This document shows, in pieces, positions 23,393 through 34,091 of a stretch of 64,000 bases of DNA. The first letter of the stretch is position 1. Every line of letters starts with the position of its first letter. The position numbers and the translations under genes were made by a program. The DNA is taken from contig CM033110.1 in the NCBI GenBank assembly GCA_019321725.1, positions 21,631,278-21,695,277 on the forward strand, read 5' to 3'. Below the pieces are notes generated by a model. That model searched no databases. It had not been told where the DNA came from and saw nothing but the letters and a program-made list of their open reading frames with translations. Source of the stretch: Paulownia fortunei. Taxonomy: Eukaryota > Streptophyta > Magnoliopsida > Lamiales > Paulowniaceae.

Positions 23393-25306
23393 TTATTCTG
23401 AGATGCTAACTGCCCATTCACCAGACAATGTGGAAGTCGAAATTCTTGACAGAGATTGAAAAATGTCATCCATGTTTGGGCGATCTGATGGATCCTTCTT
23501 GAGGCAATTATCAATCAATCTGAACAATACAAGGGCAAGATCCGGAGGATACTTTCCTTGTAACGATGGATCCATTAGGTTTCTTGGATTTTCCTGTCCA
23601 CCATCTTCGGACAACACCGGAATTAAGACCTCTGATAATTGCATATTTACCTCTTCATGCAACTGGGAGACTTCTTTTCCAGTGAGAATCTCCAGCATGA
23701 GAACCCCAAATGCATACACATCAAGCTTAGGAGAGACTATTCCATTCTCCAAATACTCAGGAGCCATATAACCTTGAGTCCCAACAATGTGTCTTGTCAA
23801 GGCAAATTGACCTTCCTGTCCCTCCGTAGATCTTGCCAGACCAAAATTTGCAATTTTGGCTCTGAAATCACGATCAAGAAGGACGTTGCTGCTGTTCAGA
23901 TCTTTGTGGATATGGGGAGGGGAAGTGTAACGATGGAGATAATTTAGCCCTGCGGCTACATCCAGAGCAATTTGTAGTCTCTTGTTCCAGTTCATAGTCT
24001 TTTCTTCACTCTTGTCATGAATCCAATCACTCAGAGGTCCATTGGAAGCGTACTCGTAAACCAGATACCAGTGGCCCTCATTAAAAGAAACACCAGAGAG
24101 ACGGATTAGATTGAAATGGTTAATCTTGTTCAACAGATTGATTTCTTTTGACACACCTCCATTCATTTTCTTTATGGCAGCAAAATCCCCATTAATTGTT
24201 CCGCAATAAACAGATCCCTTAATCCAGCTACTGGGGCTGAAATCTTTTGTTGCAACTTTAAGTTCTTCAAAAGGGTAAACTTTAAGAGACTGCGCTATGC
24301 TGGAGATACTTTCGAGAAAGTCCTGTGAGTCTTCATCTGCCTCTTTTTCGAGTGGTTTCTCAACAGATTCAAAGCCCTGCGATGACACAACTGGTTCAGC
24401 TTTCTGCTTCTGTTTACGAAAGAACACACAGAAAACTATGGCCCCAACAATTGATGCAAGAACAAGCCCCCCAACAACGCCAACCACAGCATATATCCAG
24501 GTTCTGCTTGAGCCACCACTTGGCGGAGGGATCAAAGCCGGTGGCATGACTGAGGGCGGTGGTGGAGGCTGAGGTGCTGTAACTTCAGGACTTGTCGGCG
24601 GATCCAGAAGGGGAACCAAAAGAGTGGTGAATGGATATGTGGTAAAATCTGTTTCAGATAGGCCATTGGCTGAAAGAGTTCTACCAGTATCAACCCCAAA
24701 TAATGCACTTATGCTTGAAACAAACTGATTCCAGATGACCAAATAACTCAATAAATAATTCACACCATCATCACTTTGGTTCCTAGTTGGACAAGCACAT
24801 CTCAGTGGAACAGTGATTCTTGTGCCGGGATACAAATTCGTGGCTAGAATATTGTTCTGAGCCTGGAGAGCTTGACAGGTTGATAAACCCTGGAAAGTGT
24901 TGTTTGCAATCGAGAGATACGTGTCGTTCAGCTGGGTAACGTAAGAAGTATTAACCTGATAGTGCTGGCCTGAGCAAGAACAGGTTACAGGAACAAGCAC
25001 CATCCGATTTGTTTCGAGTATCGCATCTTCAGGAACTGAATTGAGTTGAGCCAATTGTGATGAATTCACAGCCAAGAGAGTGGATATGGTGGATACAGAG
25101 TTATATGGCGGTTGAGCCCTGAAAGTGAGATAAGCTTGGCAACTACGCCTTAAGCCATTGCAGGTGTAGCCCAGAACAGAAGTTGAATTATCTCTGCTGT
25201 CACATAATGTTGTGGCCCGCCTAATGTAAGGCTGCTGGGCAAGAATCACCGGAAAACAAGAAATCAGAAAGATGGAAATTGCAGAAATGAATCGGGAAAT
25301 AGTCAT
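23393..25306 (-). CDS. LYK4: LysM receptor-like pseudokinase, LYK4 type
   Basis: Intact single-exon 637-aa receptor. LYK4/LYK5-type proteins bind or co-receive chitin oligomers at the plasma membrane with CERK1 and trigger immunity. Signal peptide about 1-23, then QQPY as in LYK4/5. CxC pairs at C109/C111 and C170/C172 separate three LysM domains, with motifs GYTCNG, SCQAYLTFRAQPPYNSV and NNTFQGLSTCQALQ. A proline-rich stalk (about 238-262) leads to a transmembrane helix (about 270-296). The kinase domain (about 343-620) has AIKK Lys379, HKD at 467-469 instead of HRD, NFG at 487-489 instead of DFG, and a full activation segment with GYMAPEY. The Asp-to-Asn change at DFG predicts little or no catalysis, as is known for this clade. 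It is closer to LYK4 than LYK5 by N-terminal motifs, from memory. Confidence 0.93.
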   Translation of the reverse strand: MTISRFISAISIFLISCFPVILAQQPYIRRATTLCDSRDNSTSVLGYTCNGLRRSCQAYLTFRAQPPYNSVSTISTLLAVNSSQLAQLNSVPEDAILETNRMVLVPVTCSCSGQHYQVNTSYVTQLNDTYLSIANNTFQGLSTCQALQAQNNILATNLYPGTRITVPLRCACPTRNQSDDGVNYLLSYLVIWNQFVSSISALFGVDTGRTLSANGLSETDFTTYPFTTLLVPLLDPPTSPEVTAPQPPPPPSVMPPALIPPPSGGSSRTWIYAVVGVVGGLVLASIVGAIVFCVFFRKQKQKAEPVVSSQGFESVEKPLEKEADEDSQDFLESISSIAQSLKVYPFEELKVATKDFSPSSWIKGSVYCGTINGDFAAIKKMNGGVSKEINLLNKINHFNLIRLSGVSFNEGHWYLVYEYASNGPLSDWIHDKSEEKTMNWNKRLQIALDVAAGLNYLHRYTSPPHIHKDLNSSNVLLDRDFRAKIANFGLARSTEGQEGQFALTRHIVGTQGYMAPEYLENGIVSPKLDVYAFGVLMLEILTGKEVSQLHEEVNMQLSEVLIPVLSEDGGQENPRNLMDPSLQGKYPPDLALVLFRLIDNCLKKDPSDRPNMDDIFQSLSRISTSTLSGEWAVSISE

Positions 25307-28084
25307 ATTCTGATTGGGGAGGAAAAGTCATCAGAGCTTAATTTTTGTTTGGGGAATGAATGTAGGAGTTGGAAGAGGTTATTATAATGTGTATCACACT
25401 ATGTGAAAAGGAAGTTTCGTTGAATGTAGCTGGAAGACGACATAGATAATGGGTGGGTGATCAACATAAGGAACAGAATATCGATTAAAATATGGTTAAA
25501 GAGTTGAATGTTTCAATTATTAAAAGTTATCTGTTCTGTCAACAATATCATAAGCCCAGGATCAGATAGTATTAGATTTTATTTTATTTTTCTTTTTAGT
25601 ACTGTCTTTCTCATGTATCAGGAGAAGAAAGAAAATTATGGGAGGACTACATTACTATTAATGTTAAAATTGAACATTTGGTTAGAATCCACTTTATATG
25701 TTTTTGAATTTAGGTAAATGTAATAAATAAAAAATAATTTATATGTACCTTTATATTTAACTTTAAACAACAACAAAGAAAAATTGCGTTTTCTTACTAA
25801 AATTCAAAATTCAAATTTATTTTTTATGACGCCCAACCCAAGGCAAAAGAAAACTTCAGCAACTTGTGTGGGACAAGTTGGGGCAATTGACTGAAAAGTA
25901 GTTTGGTCAACATCGTGCCCAACAGTGCAAGTTAAAAAGCTGGTACAGCGTATGTGCAACGCGCAGACAAAATTAGGAATACGATTGCGTGGATGAGATT
26001 ATAAGTATCAAAGAGAAAATTCAAAAGCCAATTCCATAAACGATGTCCCTTTTTTTTGTTTTTTTTTCAGTTGACTTGATAGATTTTTTTAAGTTTGATA
26101 AATTGATCAAATTGAATTAAAATAAAAAATTCAGTATATATCAAAATTAAATTAAAATATTTAATTTAATGTTCGATTCTAATTTTTATGAAAATTCAAT
26201 ATTCGATTTAGTTTTTATTTTTGGTTTATGTTTATCGAATTTATTTTTATATATTTATATCTATTATATTTTATACTATTTTTATTTTTTAACTTACCGA
26301 AAATAAAATTTAAAATGAACAATATAATTATAATTTTTAATATTTAATTTAAATATTTTTTAATTTAATAAAATCGATTACCAAGAAAAATAGATAATGA
26401 TGAAATCAAACCAATTAATAAAAAACTTAATTCAATTCAAAATTAAATTTAATAATATCTAATGAACACTGAACAAAAAAGTCTGTGTGTGGGTGCAGTC
26501 AATTATAATCACCTAGTCCAAAATCCAAATTTCTTTCTTCCATATTAAATGAATTATGTAAACTGTATTAATCCCAAACCTTGGAAAGTTGAAAAAGTCA
26601 ATAGTCTGAAATCATTAGGTGTGTAGGCTCTATTTGAGAGGAATTAAAATCACACGCTCAATTTTATAAATTTTGTAGCGGTGCTGTTCAACTTTAATAC
26701 CTGGGTCAGATATAATTTTCAAATCTCAAACGTGGATGTGGATCGTGGCATAACAATTTCTTTTTTCTTTATAAAATTTTCCATATTCAACTCTCTTAAA
26801 TGTAATTAATTATTTAATCTAAACATTCACATTACAAGATCTCATGATTAAAATTTATATTATATTTACATGGTACACTTCCTAATATATATACCAATAA
26901 TTAAAAAATACTTTTATTTCTCATACACATCTTGAAATGTTAAGTAATACTTCTTATTTTTCAAATAAAATATTTAATATATGTATTACACTTTCTCATA
27001 TAATATTTGATAAATAATAATATATTTTAATAAATATTTATAATATTTAAATATAATCCAAAAGTTATTTATAAGTATTAATGAAATATCATATAAAATA
27101 ATAATTTATAAATATACTAATTATTATTAAATAGTTATCTTTAAGTTATATTATAATTATAAACTAAATAACATAAAAATACTTAGAATTTAATTTTTGC
27201 ATAATTTAATAAGTACAAATATAATTTATATAAAAATAATATCAAAATATGTCGTATTTTTATTTCTAATTAATTTTTTACATTCGTATTTCACTCGTAC
27301 GTCTACAAATTCATATATTAACTATTTTCATATTTTTGATTGATTTTTTTATCGTAACTTTTAACAAAAATTTATAATATACTCATACATATTAAATATC
27401 AAATTTACATCTTATATTTACCTAACTAGATTCATATCTATGTATGAGATTTATGCACATATTCCGCAATAAATCCGATCAATGCAAATCGCCTTTAAGT
27501 ACATATCCGAGTGATTAATTTTTTCTTTTGGTCATCATTTATTTTAAATTTTGTGCATCCATAACATTTTTCATAATATAAGAATTATTTAACTTGTTAT
27601 TTACAAATGATAGTGGTCATATATGAGCAACACTACTTTTTTTTTGGTACATATACATTTTTCATACACTGAAAAAAAATATTAAAGACAAAATATTAAG
27701 TAATTATATAAAAAAATGTTATTAATAATAAATATTAAATAATTATTATTATATTTAAATTGTAATTATTGATAATTAATAATATATAGCTGCAACACAT
27801 GTATTCTCACACATAATGATGACAATTTTTATATGTCATTGAACAATTAAAGATAACTTTTAAACTTTCAAATTAAAAAGTTTACAAGCCACCCTCGTGG
27901 ACATGCTAACTAGCACAAAAACCCGGGTATCTAAATCCTCAATCCAAGGTAATTTCAGGTTCTGAGATTGTGCTGTAGAGCTTAAAGAATGGATTCCATG
28001 TCTAATTATTAAAAAAGGAAAAAATTACATTAGGTATTCTTGTCAGCGACTTAGAAATTGAAACAACTTAGAACAAAACATGAA

Positions 28085-29463
28085 AGTAGTGATATGGGTT
28101 CCAAAACCTACGAACTCTAACTGCCCAAGACATAGAAATCGAATTGATTGCTTTAATGATCACCAATTCGAATTGGATTGCTTTAATAATCACTAACTCA
28201 AATTAAATCTTGAGATGTATTAGTGCTTATCATGTTCCAAAAACTTAAGAAACTCGTCAAACTTGTTGGGAGGGTGGCCTTCAACTGTAACCCTTTGATA
28301 CCAAAACAAAAATTCAAATTGGGAAAAAGTAAGAGAAAATAGAAGCTAAAGATGAACAAAAGTGATAAATGTCACCCACTCTGTTAGAATCAAGTGAGAA
28401 TATTTATAGATATAACTCTATACACGCGGCTAATCTCTAATCACATAAAATAGCACTTTAGGTAGCTGTGAAAGTAGAATCTTTATTTGGATTCAATTTG
28501 GGTCGAATACTCACTTCACCTTCTTTAATGAGTATTCTTGTTTTTATAATTTTATTTTATTAACAAGGTAAAATAGTATTTATATTATTCTTTATATTAT
28601 TTCCCACATTATTACTCCCCTCCATTCTCCTAAAACTCTGAGAGAAATTCAAAATTTGAACTTGGGATTCTTGGGGGAGTGGGAAAGTTATAAGGAAATA
28701 ATCTCTACAGTCTATTCTAAGCTATGTGGCACCAATCAGATCTTACATGTGGCCAACGTCATTGCTCTGCTTCGTTCTCTCACTATAAAAGAGGGTAGTG
28801 CCCGTTCATATCCCCATTTGATCATTGTATTCATGCATCTCAGAGTGTTTCTTCTTTAGATCTACCAAATCTTTTGTTACCATGGAGAGCCTTCTATCCA
28901 CTAATAATTTTTCATACTTCCAATAGGAACATTGAAGTGATAATTGATGAGTAAAAGCCAGGCTCCACACATAAATTTTAAGTTATTAAGCAGTAAAATC
29001 AAAAGCAGGGAAAATGGTGTGTAAAGACCTGCATCATACTATGTGCACAATACTCCTCTAGGCGAGGGTAACCTACTCCAGCAAGAACCACCTGATCTTC
29101 ATGTAATAAGCCAACCTTGTATAATTCATACGAGTCTTCCTCCACTTGAGACTTTAAAATAGGACTCGAGGGGCTGATCTTTCAGTCCAAGATGATTTTT
29201 ACTCTCGTTCATCTTTAACTTCTATTTACTCTTACTTTTTTCCAATTATGAGTTCTTATTTTGGCATAGGACGGTTATAATTGAGGGGCCATCTTAATAA
29301 GTCTGACGAGTTTCTTAAGTTATTGAAACATGGTAGGATCTTCATTCAACCCTAATAACCCTCAAAATCCAATTCGAATTTGTGATCATTAAAGCAATCC
29401 AGTTCGAGTTTGCTATCTTGAGCAATTCGGGTTCATGGGTTTTGGGACCCAAATCAAGTACTA
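28085..29463. mobile_element. Inverted-repeat element of about 1.4 kb (fold-back/MITE-like), no transposase
   Basis: The left arm (about 28,085-28,366) and right arm (about 29,195-29,463) are imperfect inverted complements over most of their length. Shared segments include GGATTGCTTTAATGATCAC, AATTCGAATTGGATT, CTTAAGAAACTCGTCA and the inner TAAAGATGAAC. The roughly 830-bp centre has no convincing ORF. Such a structure suits a non-autonomous DNA element or fold-back transposon. I could not define a target-site duplication, so the exact ends are uncertain by tens of bases. Confidence 0.65.
28731..28860 (+). promoter_or_regulatory. Promoter-like segment inside the inverted-repeat element
   Basis: A CCAAT box (ACCAATCAG, 28,731-28,739) is followed about 45 bases later by a TATA box (CTATAAAA, 28,783-28,790) and then a pyrimidine-rich stretch, the layout of a plant or LTR-type RNA polymerase II promoter on the + strand. 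No long ORF follows, only a short ATG frame near 28,881. This is inferred from motif order only. Confidence 0.3.
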
Positions 29464-31119
29464 TAATATTATTAGATATTTATAAACAAAGAAAAGTATA
29501 ATTGAAATTATAAATTTTTTTTTCTAAGGTTCAATACAAATATAGGTACATCCTAACAAATATGTTTCTCCAACTGTTAAGAGTGTTTTACGAAAATTTA
29601 TGATATCAGTAAAAAAAATCAATCAAAATCTAATTTTAGACATTGTGTTGACTTGTGTAAAGGTTTGACAATTTTTTTAGATTAAAAAGGTATTGGGCTA
29701 AGTTTATTTAAGATATCTTATAAACTTTTATATCTTATATCTTATATGATATTTTTAAAATTTATAAAATATTAGATCTCATTTTAAAATAAATTATCAT
29801 TTAGATAAAATAAAATCATGTAAGTTTTAAAATGTTAGTAATGAGAATTTTATAATTAAAATTATCAAAATTAAAAGAGTTTGTTAAAATACAATCTTAT
29901 TTTGAAAATAAATTATGGTAAAGGTATTTTTTTGTAAGGTTATAAAAAGACAATTTTTTTTTTGGATCTTATAATTTTTTTAAAAAAAATTATCAAATAT
30001 TTTTTGACAACTTATAAAATATTTTAAAAAATTTATAAAATCAACCAAATATCCTTTAATTTATCCTTATGGATAATTATATATATCTCCTTTGATGATT
30101 GGTGTAGTTATAGGTACACTCCCTAAAAAATTTTAAATTATATCCACCTTCCATAAGATTATTGTCATCTAACATATAACTCTATCATTCGACATCATTA
30201 TTTTCGGAAAATAAAAATTTATAAAGCTCTGATGTTTGTTCAAATTCATAAAAAAAATCCCTTAAAATTTGTACATACTTACATAAACTCCTCTAAATTA
30301 TATGCAATTTATACTAACTGATAAGACTTCAAAAGTAGGTTACATAATATTAATAATAATTATATTATAAGTTATTATTATATTTAAAAAATTAATTACA
30401 CTTATCTGTTATATAATATTTTTTCTATCACCTTATTTTCTATTTTTTAAAATTAATAAGTACCACCATATCATTGCTACCATCACATGAACAATTAATC
30501 AACTATTTATATATAAAACCCCCACTTTTATAAGTTAATTTGAATAGGTTTGATAGGAAAAATAATATTTACAAGTGAGAAGAAAAGTTAATGACCAAAT
30601 TTATATCTAGATCTAAATCTAAGTATAGTGTCATAGACCTAAATTTGAGTTTTGACATTTAATTTGATTTATGGTTAAAAAAGTAGGTATAGGTTTATAA
30701 TGTTTTATTATTTTATTAGGATAAAACAGGGTTTATGTATAAAATAAAAAAAAATAGTCCTAGTTTATTTTTTTTTTAGGATAAATCAAAACAAATTTTA
30801 AGGAAGATTTGTATAATTTTAACAAAGAATAAGAAAATTATTTTAGAAAAAATGTTATGATTTTTCTAATGATAGATACTATAAGGGACGAGGATGTAAT
30901 TTTGAAAAGGGAATAGATGAAGGACGTCCTTGTGACTATTCTAACATAAAGACACCTCTTACGAATCCCTCTCCCGCCGTAGGTAAAACCCTAACCGCGA
31001 GTCCACTGCCTCCATCAGTCGGCCGCAACCCCCGTCTTCTCCGACAAGAAAACCCTAACTCGTCTGCCCAATTTTCATTCTTCAAACCTCTCGGTCGCTG
31101 CCGCCTAAGGTCCCCTGCC

Positions 31120-34055
31120 ATGGCGGAAGAGAAAGAGGAGAAGTCATTCGAAGACTTGGGAGTAAACGAACAATTAGCAGAGGCGTGCGATAATCTCGGC
31201 TGGAAAAACCCTACAAAAATACAGGTGGAAGCTATACCTCTTGCTCTCGAGGGAAAGGACATAATCGGACTTGCCCAAACAGGGTCGGGTAAAACGGGGG
31301 CATTTGCAATTCCGATTCTGCAATCGCTTCTCGAAACTCCGCAGGCCTTTTTCGCATGCGTGCTCTCGCCCACGCGTGAACTCGCCATTCAAATTGCCGA
31401 GCAGTTCGAAGCCTTGGGGTCGGGAATTGGTGTCAAGTGTGCAGTGGTAAAATAATATAACGGAAATCTCACTTATAGTTGCTAATGAGTGTTTTCTTTA
31501 TTAATTTGGGCTGCTCGGAATGTTTCTTTTGCAGCTTGTGGGAGGGGTGGACCAAGTACAGCAGAGCATTGCCCTTGGAAAGCGGCCGCACATTGTCGTG
31601 AGTTTGTGTTTTACTGCATGATTGAGTCTCATTATGCTTATCTTCTCAAGATGTAAAAATAGCATTTCAAATTTTTTTATCTAGTCATTAAAATTGAAGT
31701 ATGGTCAAATGTGGTTGATGATATAATGAAAATTGGTAGCAGCTGCACTTGCTATAGAGCACATGTTGTGGTCAGTTAAATGAGAATTGGAAGGATTTTT
31801 TCTTTGTTCTTTTTGGCCTAAAATTTATCTTCCATTCATTTTGTTGTTGGTTAGTTATCAACAAGAATTTGTGCTGGTGAGGTATAGGATTATAACACCT
31901 AGTTTTGTGGGTCGTACTTTTGGTTGACTTCTCAGATAAAAGGAGATGTCAGATGCCGGTAAAGTCTTTGTTATGGTGATCCTCAAAATACCGGAAGTGC
32001 TATCCCCCACCCTCCCCCACCACCGAACACCCCGAAACCCCTCCCTCCACTGTCCCCCCCCCCCCCCCCACCGAACACCCCGAAACCCCTCCCTCCACTG
32101 TCCCCCACCCCCCAAAAAAAAAACTGTGAAAGAAAAGGACCAACAAGAAACTTGGTGATGGATTATTTTAGACAGAATATGTTGAGAGTAGTAAGAGCTG
32201 AAAGGTTGTGGTCCAAATTTACTGCGACCAGGTTTTAACATTTGTTTATGTTTGGGCTTCTTAATCTGTTGTCACCTACTCCTTACTTAGCAAAACTGTA
32301 TCAGGGGATGGCAAGTAAAGTAAAACAATCATATTGATGATCACTCAATGTCTTTTTCTGTTTTTTTTTTTTAAATTTTTTAAAACCTAAAATTGCATCT
32401 GCGTAAAGCTTCGGAGAATTGTGAAAATCTTTCAATTTCAAAAGTCGAAGTTGTCATTTTCAGAGGCTCTAATGATGATCACTTGTTTGAAATTCATGTA
32501 TGAAGACTTTGTAATTGATGGAGCATAAATTCTCAACTGATATGGTATGGCGTTCATTTGTGTGCATACTAAAAAGAATCTTGGATGGTTAACCGTGTTT
32601 TCTTTTTTGGTCCGCTTGCTAGGTTGAAGTTCTGGTATCTGTTATATTCTAGAAAAATTGTGAAGCACATTTACTTTGGGTTGTATTTTCTGATAAATTT
32701 AGTCTTTTTGTTAGACACTTTATTGTGACTCTCTGGAAATTATATTTTGTCCTATATGTTGTAGGTGGCTACACCTGGTCGTCTTGTTGATCATCTTTCT
32801 AATACCAAAGGGTTCTCTTTACGTACATTGAAATACTTGGTAAGAATTTCTTTAAATGCTGATTGGAGCTTGAAAACCCTCGTGCTTTCTCTGTTCATGC
32901 GTGCATCTATGTCTGTCTGTAACTTCATTATATGATAAAACAATGCAGATACGAACCATATGATACCGATAGAATGTGAAAATAGTTGCATTGCCAATAT
33001 TTTTCAAACTTGTGTATTGCATATTTAAGTCTAATTGTGAAATATTAGAAACTAATAGCCCGATTGAGCTTCCTTATGCCAACTTGGGTGCTGCTATGAT
33101 ACTTGAAGCGATAATAACAAATATATTGAAGAAACACTGGCAATGCTGTTGCTGTTGTTACTGTGTTTTTTGTATGTTAAGATTAGATATTGTTGATTTT
33201 GATCTGTTGTAAATAGAGGAGAAATGCTGTGACAAAGTTGTTGCTTACCTTATCATCTACGTAATGAATACTGATTAAGCTCCCATGTATAATAATTTTG
33301 CAGGTACTAGATGAAGCAGATAGATTGCTCAATGATGATTTTGAGAAAACAATTGATGAAATATTGAATGTCATTCCTCGCGACAGGAGAACATATTTAT
33401 TTTCTGCAACCATGACCAAAAAGGTATGCAAGTAGTAGTAGTTATGTTTATCTAGTCACTGCCATATGATAGTAGCAACATTAGAATTCTACCAGTGATT
33501 TTTTTGTTCTTGATCCCTCTGTTTACCATTACATAATTGTTCATTCTCTATTATCTTTTTGTATATTAAATTTGCTTGTTATCATTGATAACCGACTCTC
33601 CTTTGCAAAGTTGCTTTAATTTTCTAGGCATACTGAAGAAAAGGAAAATCAAGAAAGAAATAGAAGAATGATAGATAAAGTTTCAGAGGAAGTGTCTCTA
33701 AAAAACACATAAATTTTTTGTTGAATTTATTTAAGTCTTGATCTTTGACTGTTCGTTTAAATGCAAAATCATTGTTGAACAAATTAATCTTTTATGTAGA
33801 TTTTTTTTCTTCTGCTAATCAAGTATAAAATTGCAGTCAGCATGTTCAACCTTTTGGTTCTCAATCTCAATTATTCATTCAGTCATTGGTTGCCATAGAT
33901 TAACTCGTACTGTTAGTGAAAGAAAAAACAATTGGTCTAAAACAGCCGGCACAGGACAGTAGTTTAAGTGGCCATCAACCATCATCTCATCTTGGGGGAT
34001 GGTGAAAAATTGCAAATATCTCTCTCTCTCTCTCTCTCTCTCTCTCCCCTCTCTT

Positions 34056-34091
<36 letters not shown>

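Larger units (their letters stand above)
25310..31119. other. AT-rich intergenic region with repeats
   Basis: No coding gene is seen in about 5.8 kb. From 26,070 to 27,860 the sequence is extremely AT-rich and low in complexity. A large inverted-repeat element occupies about 28,085-29,463. From 29,690 to 30,060 there is an AT-rich block with words such as GGGCTAAGTTTATTT and AAATTTATAAAAT that partly recur near 54,455-54,510, suggesting a shared decayed repeat. The last few hundred bases are the RH10 promoter and leader. Confidence 0.55.

Noticed and set aside
29281..29290. Interpretation of the 28.1-29.5 kb element as an LTR retrotransposon
   Set aside because: The paired arms are inverted, not direct, and no primer-binding site, polypurine tract, gag or pol remnant was seen.
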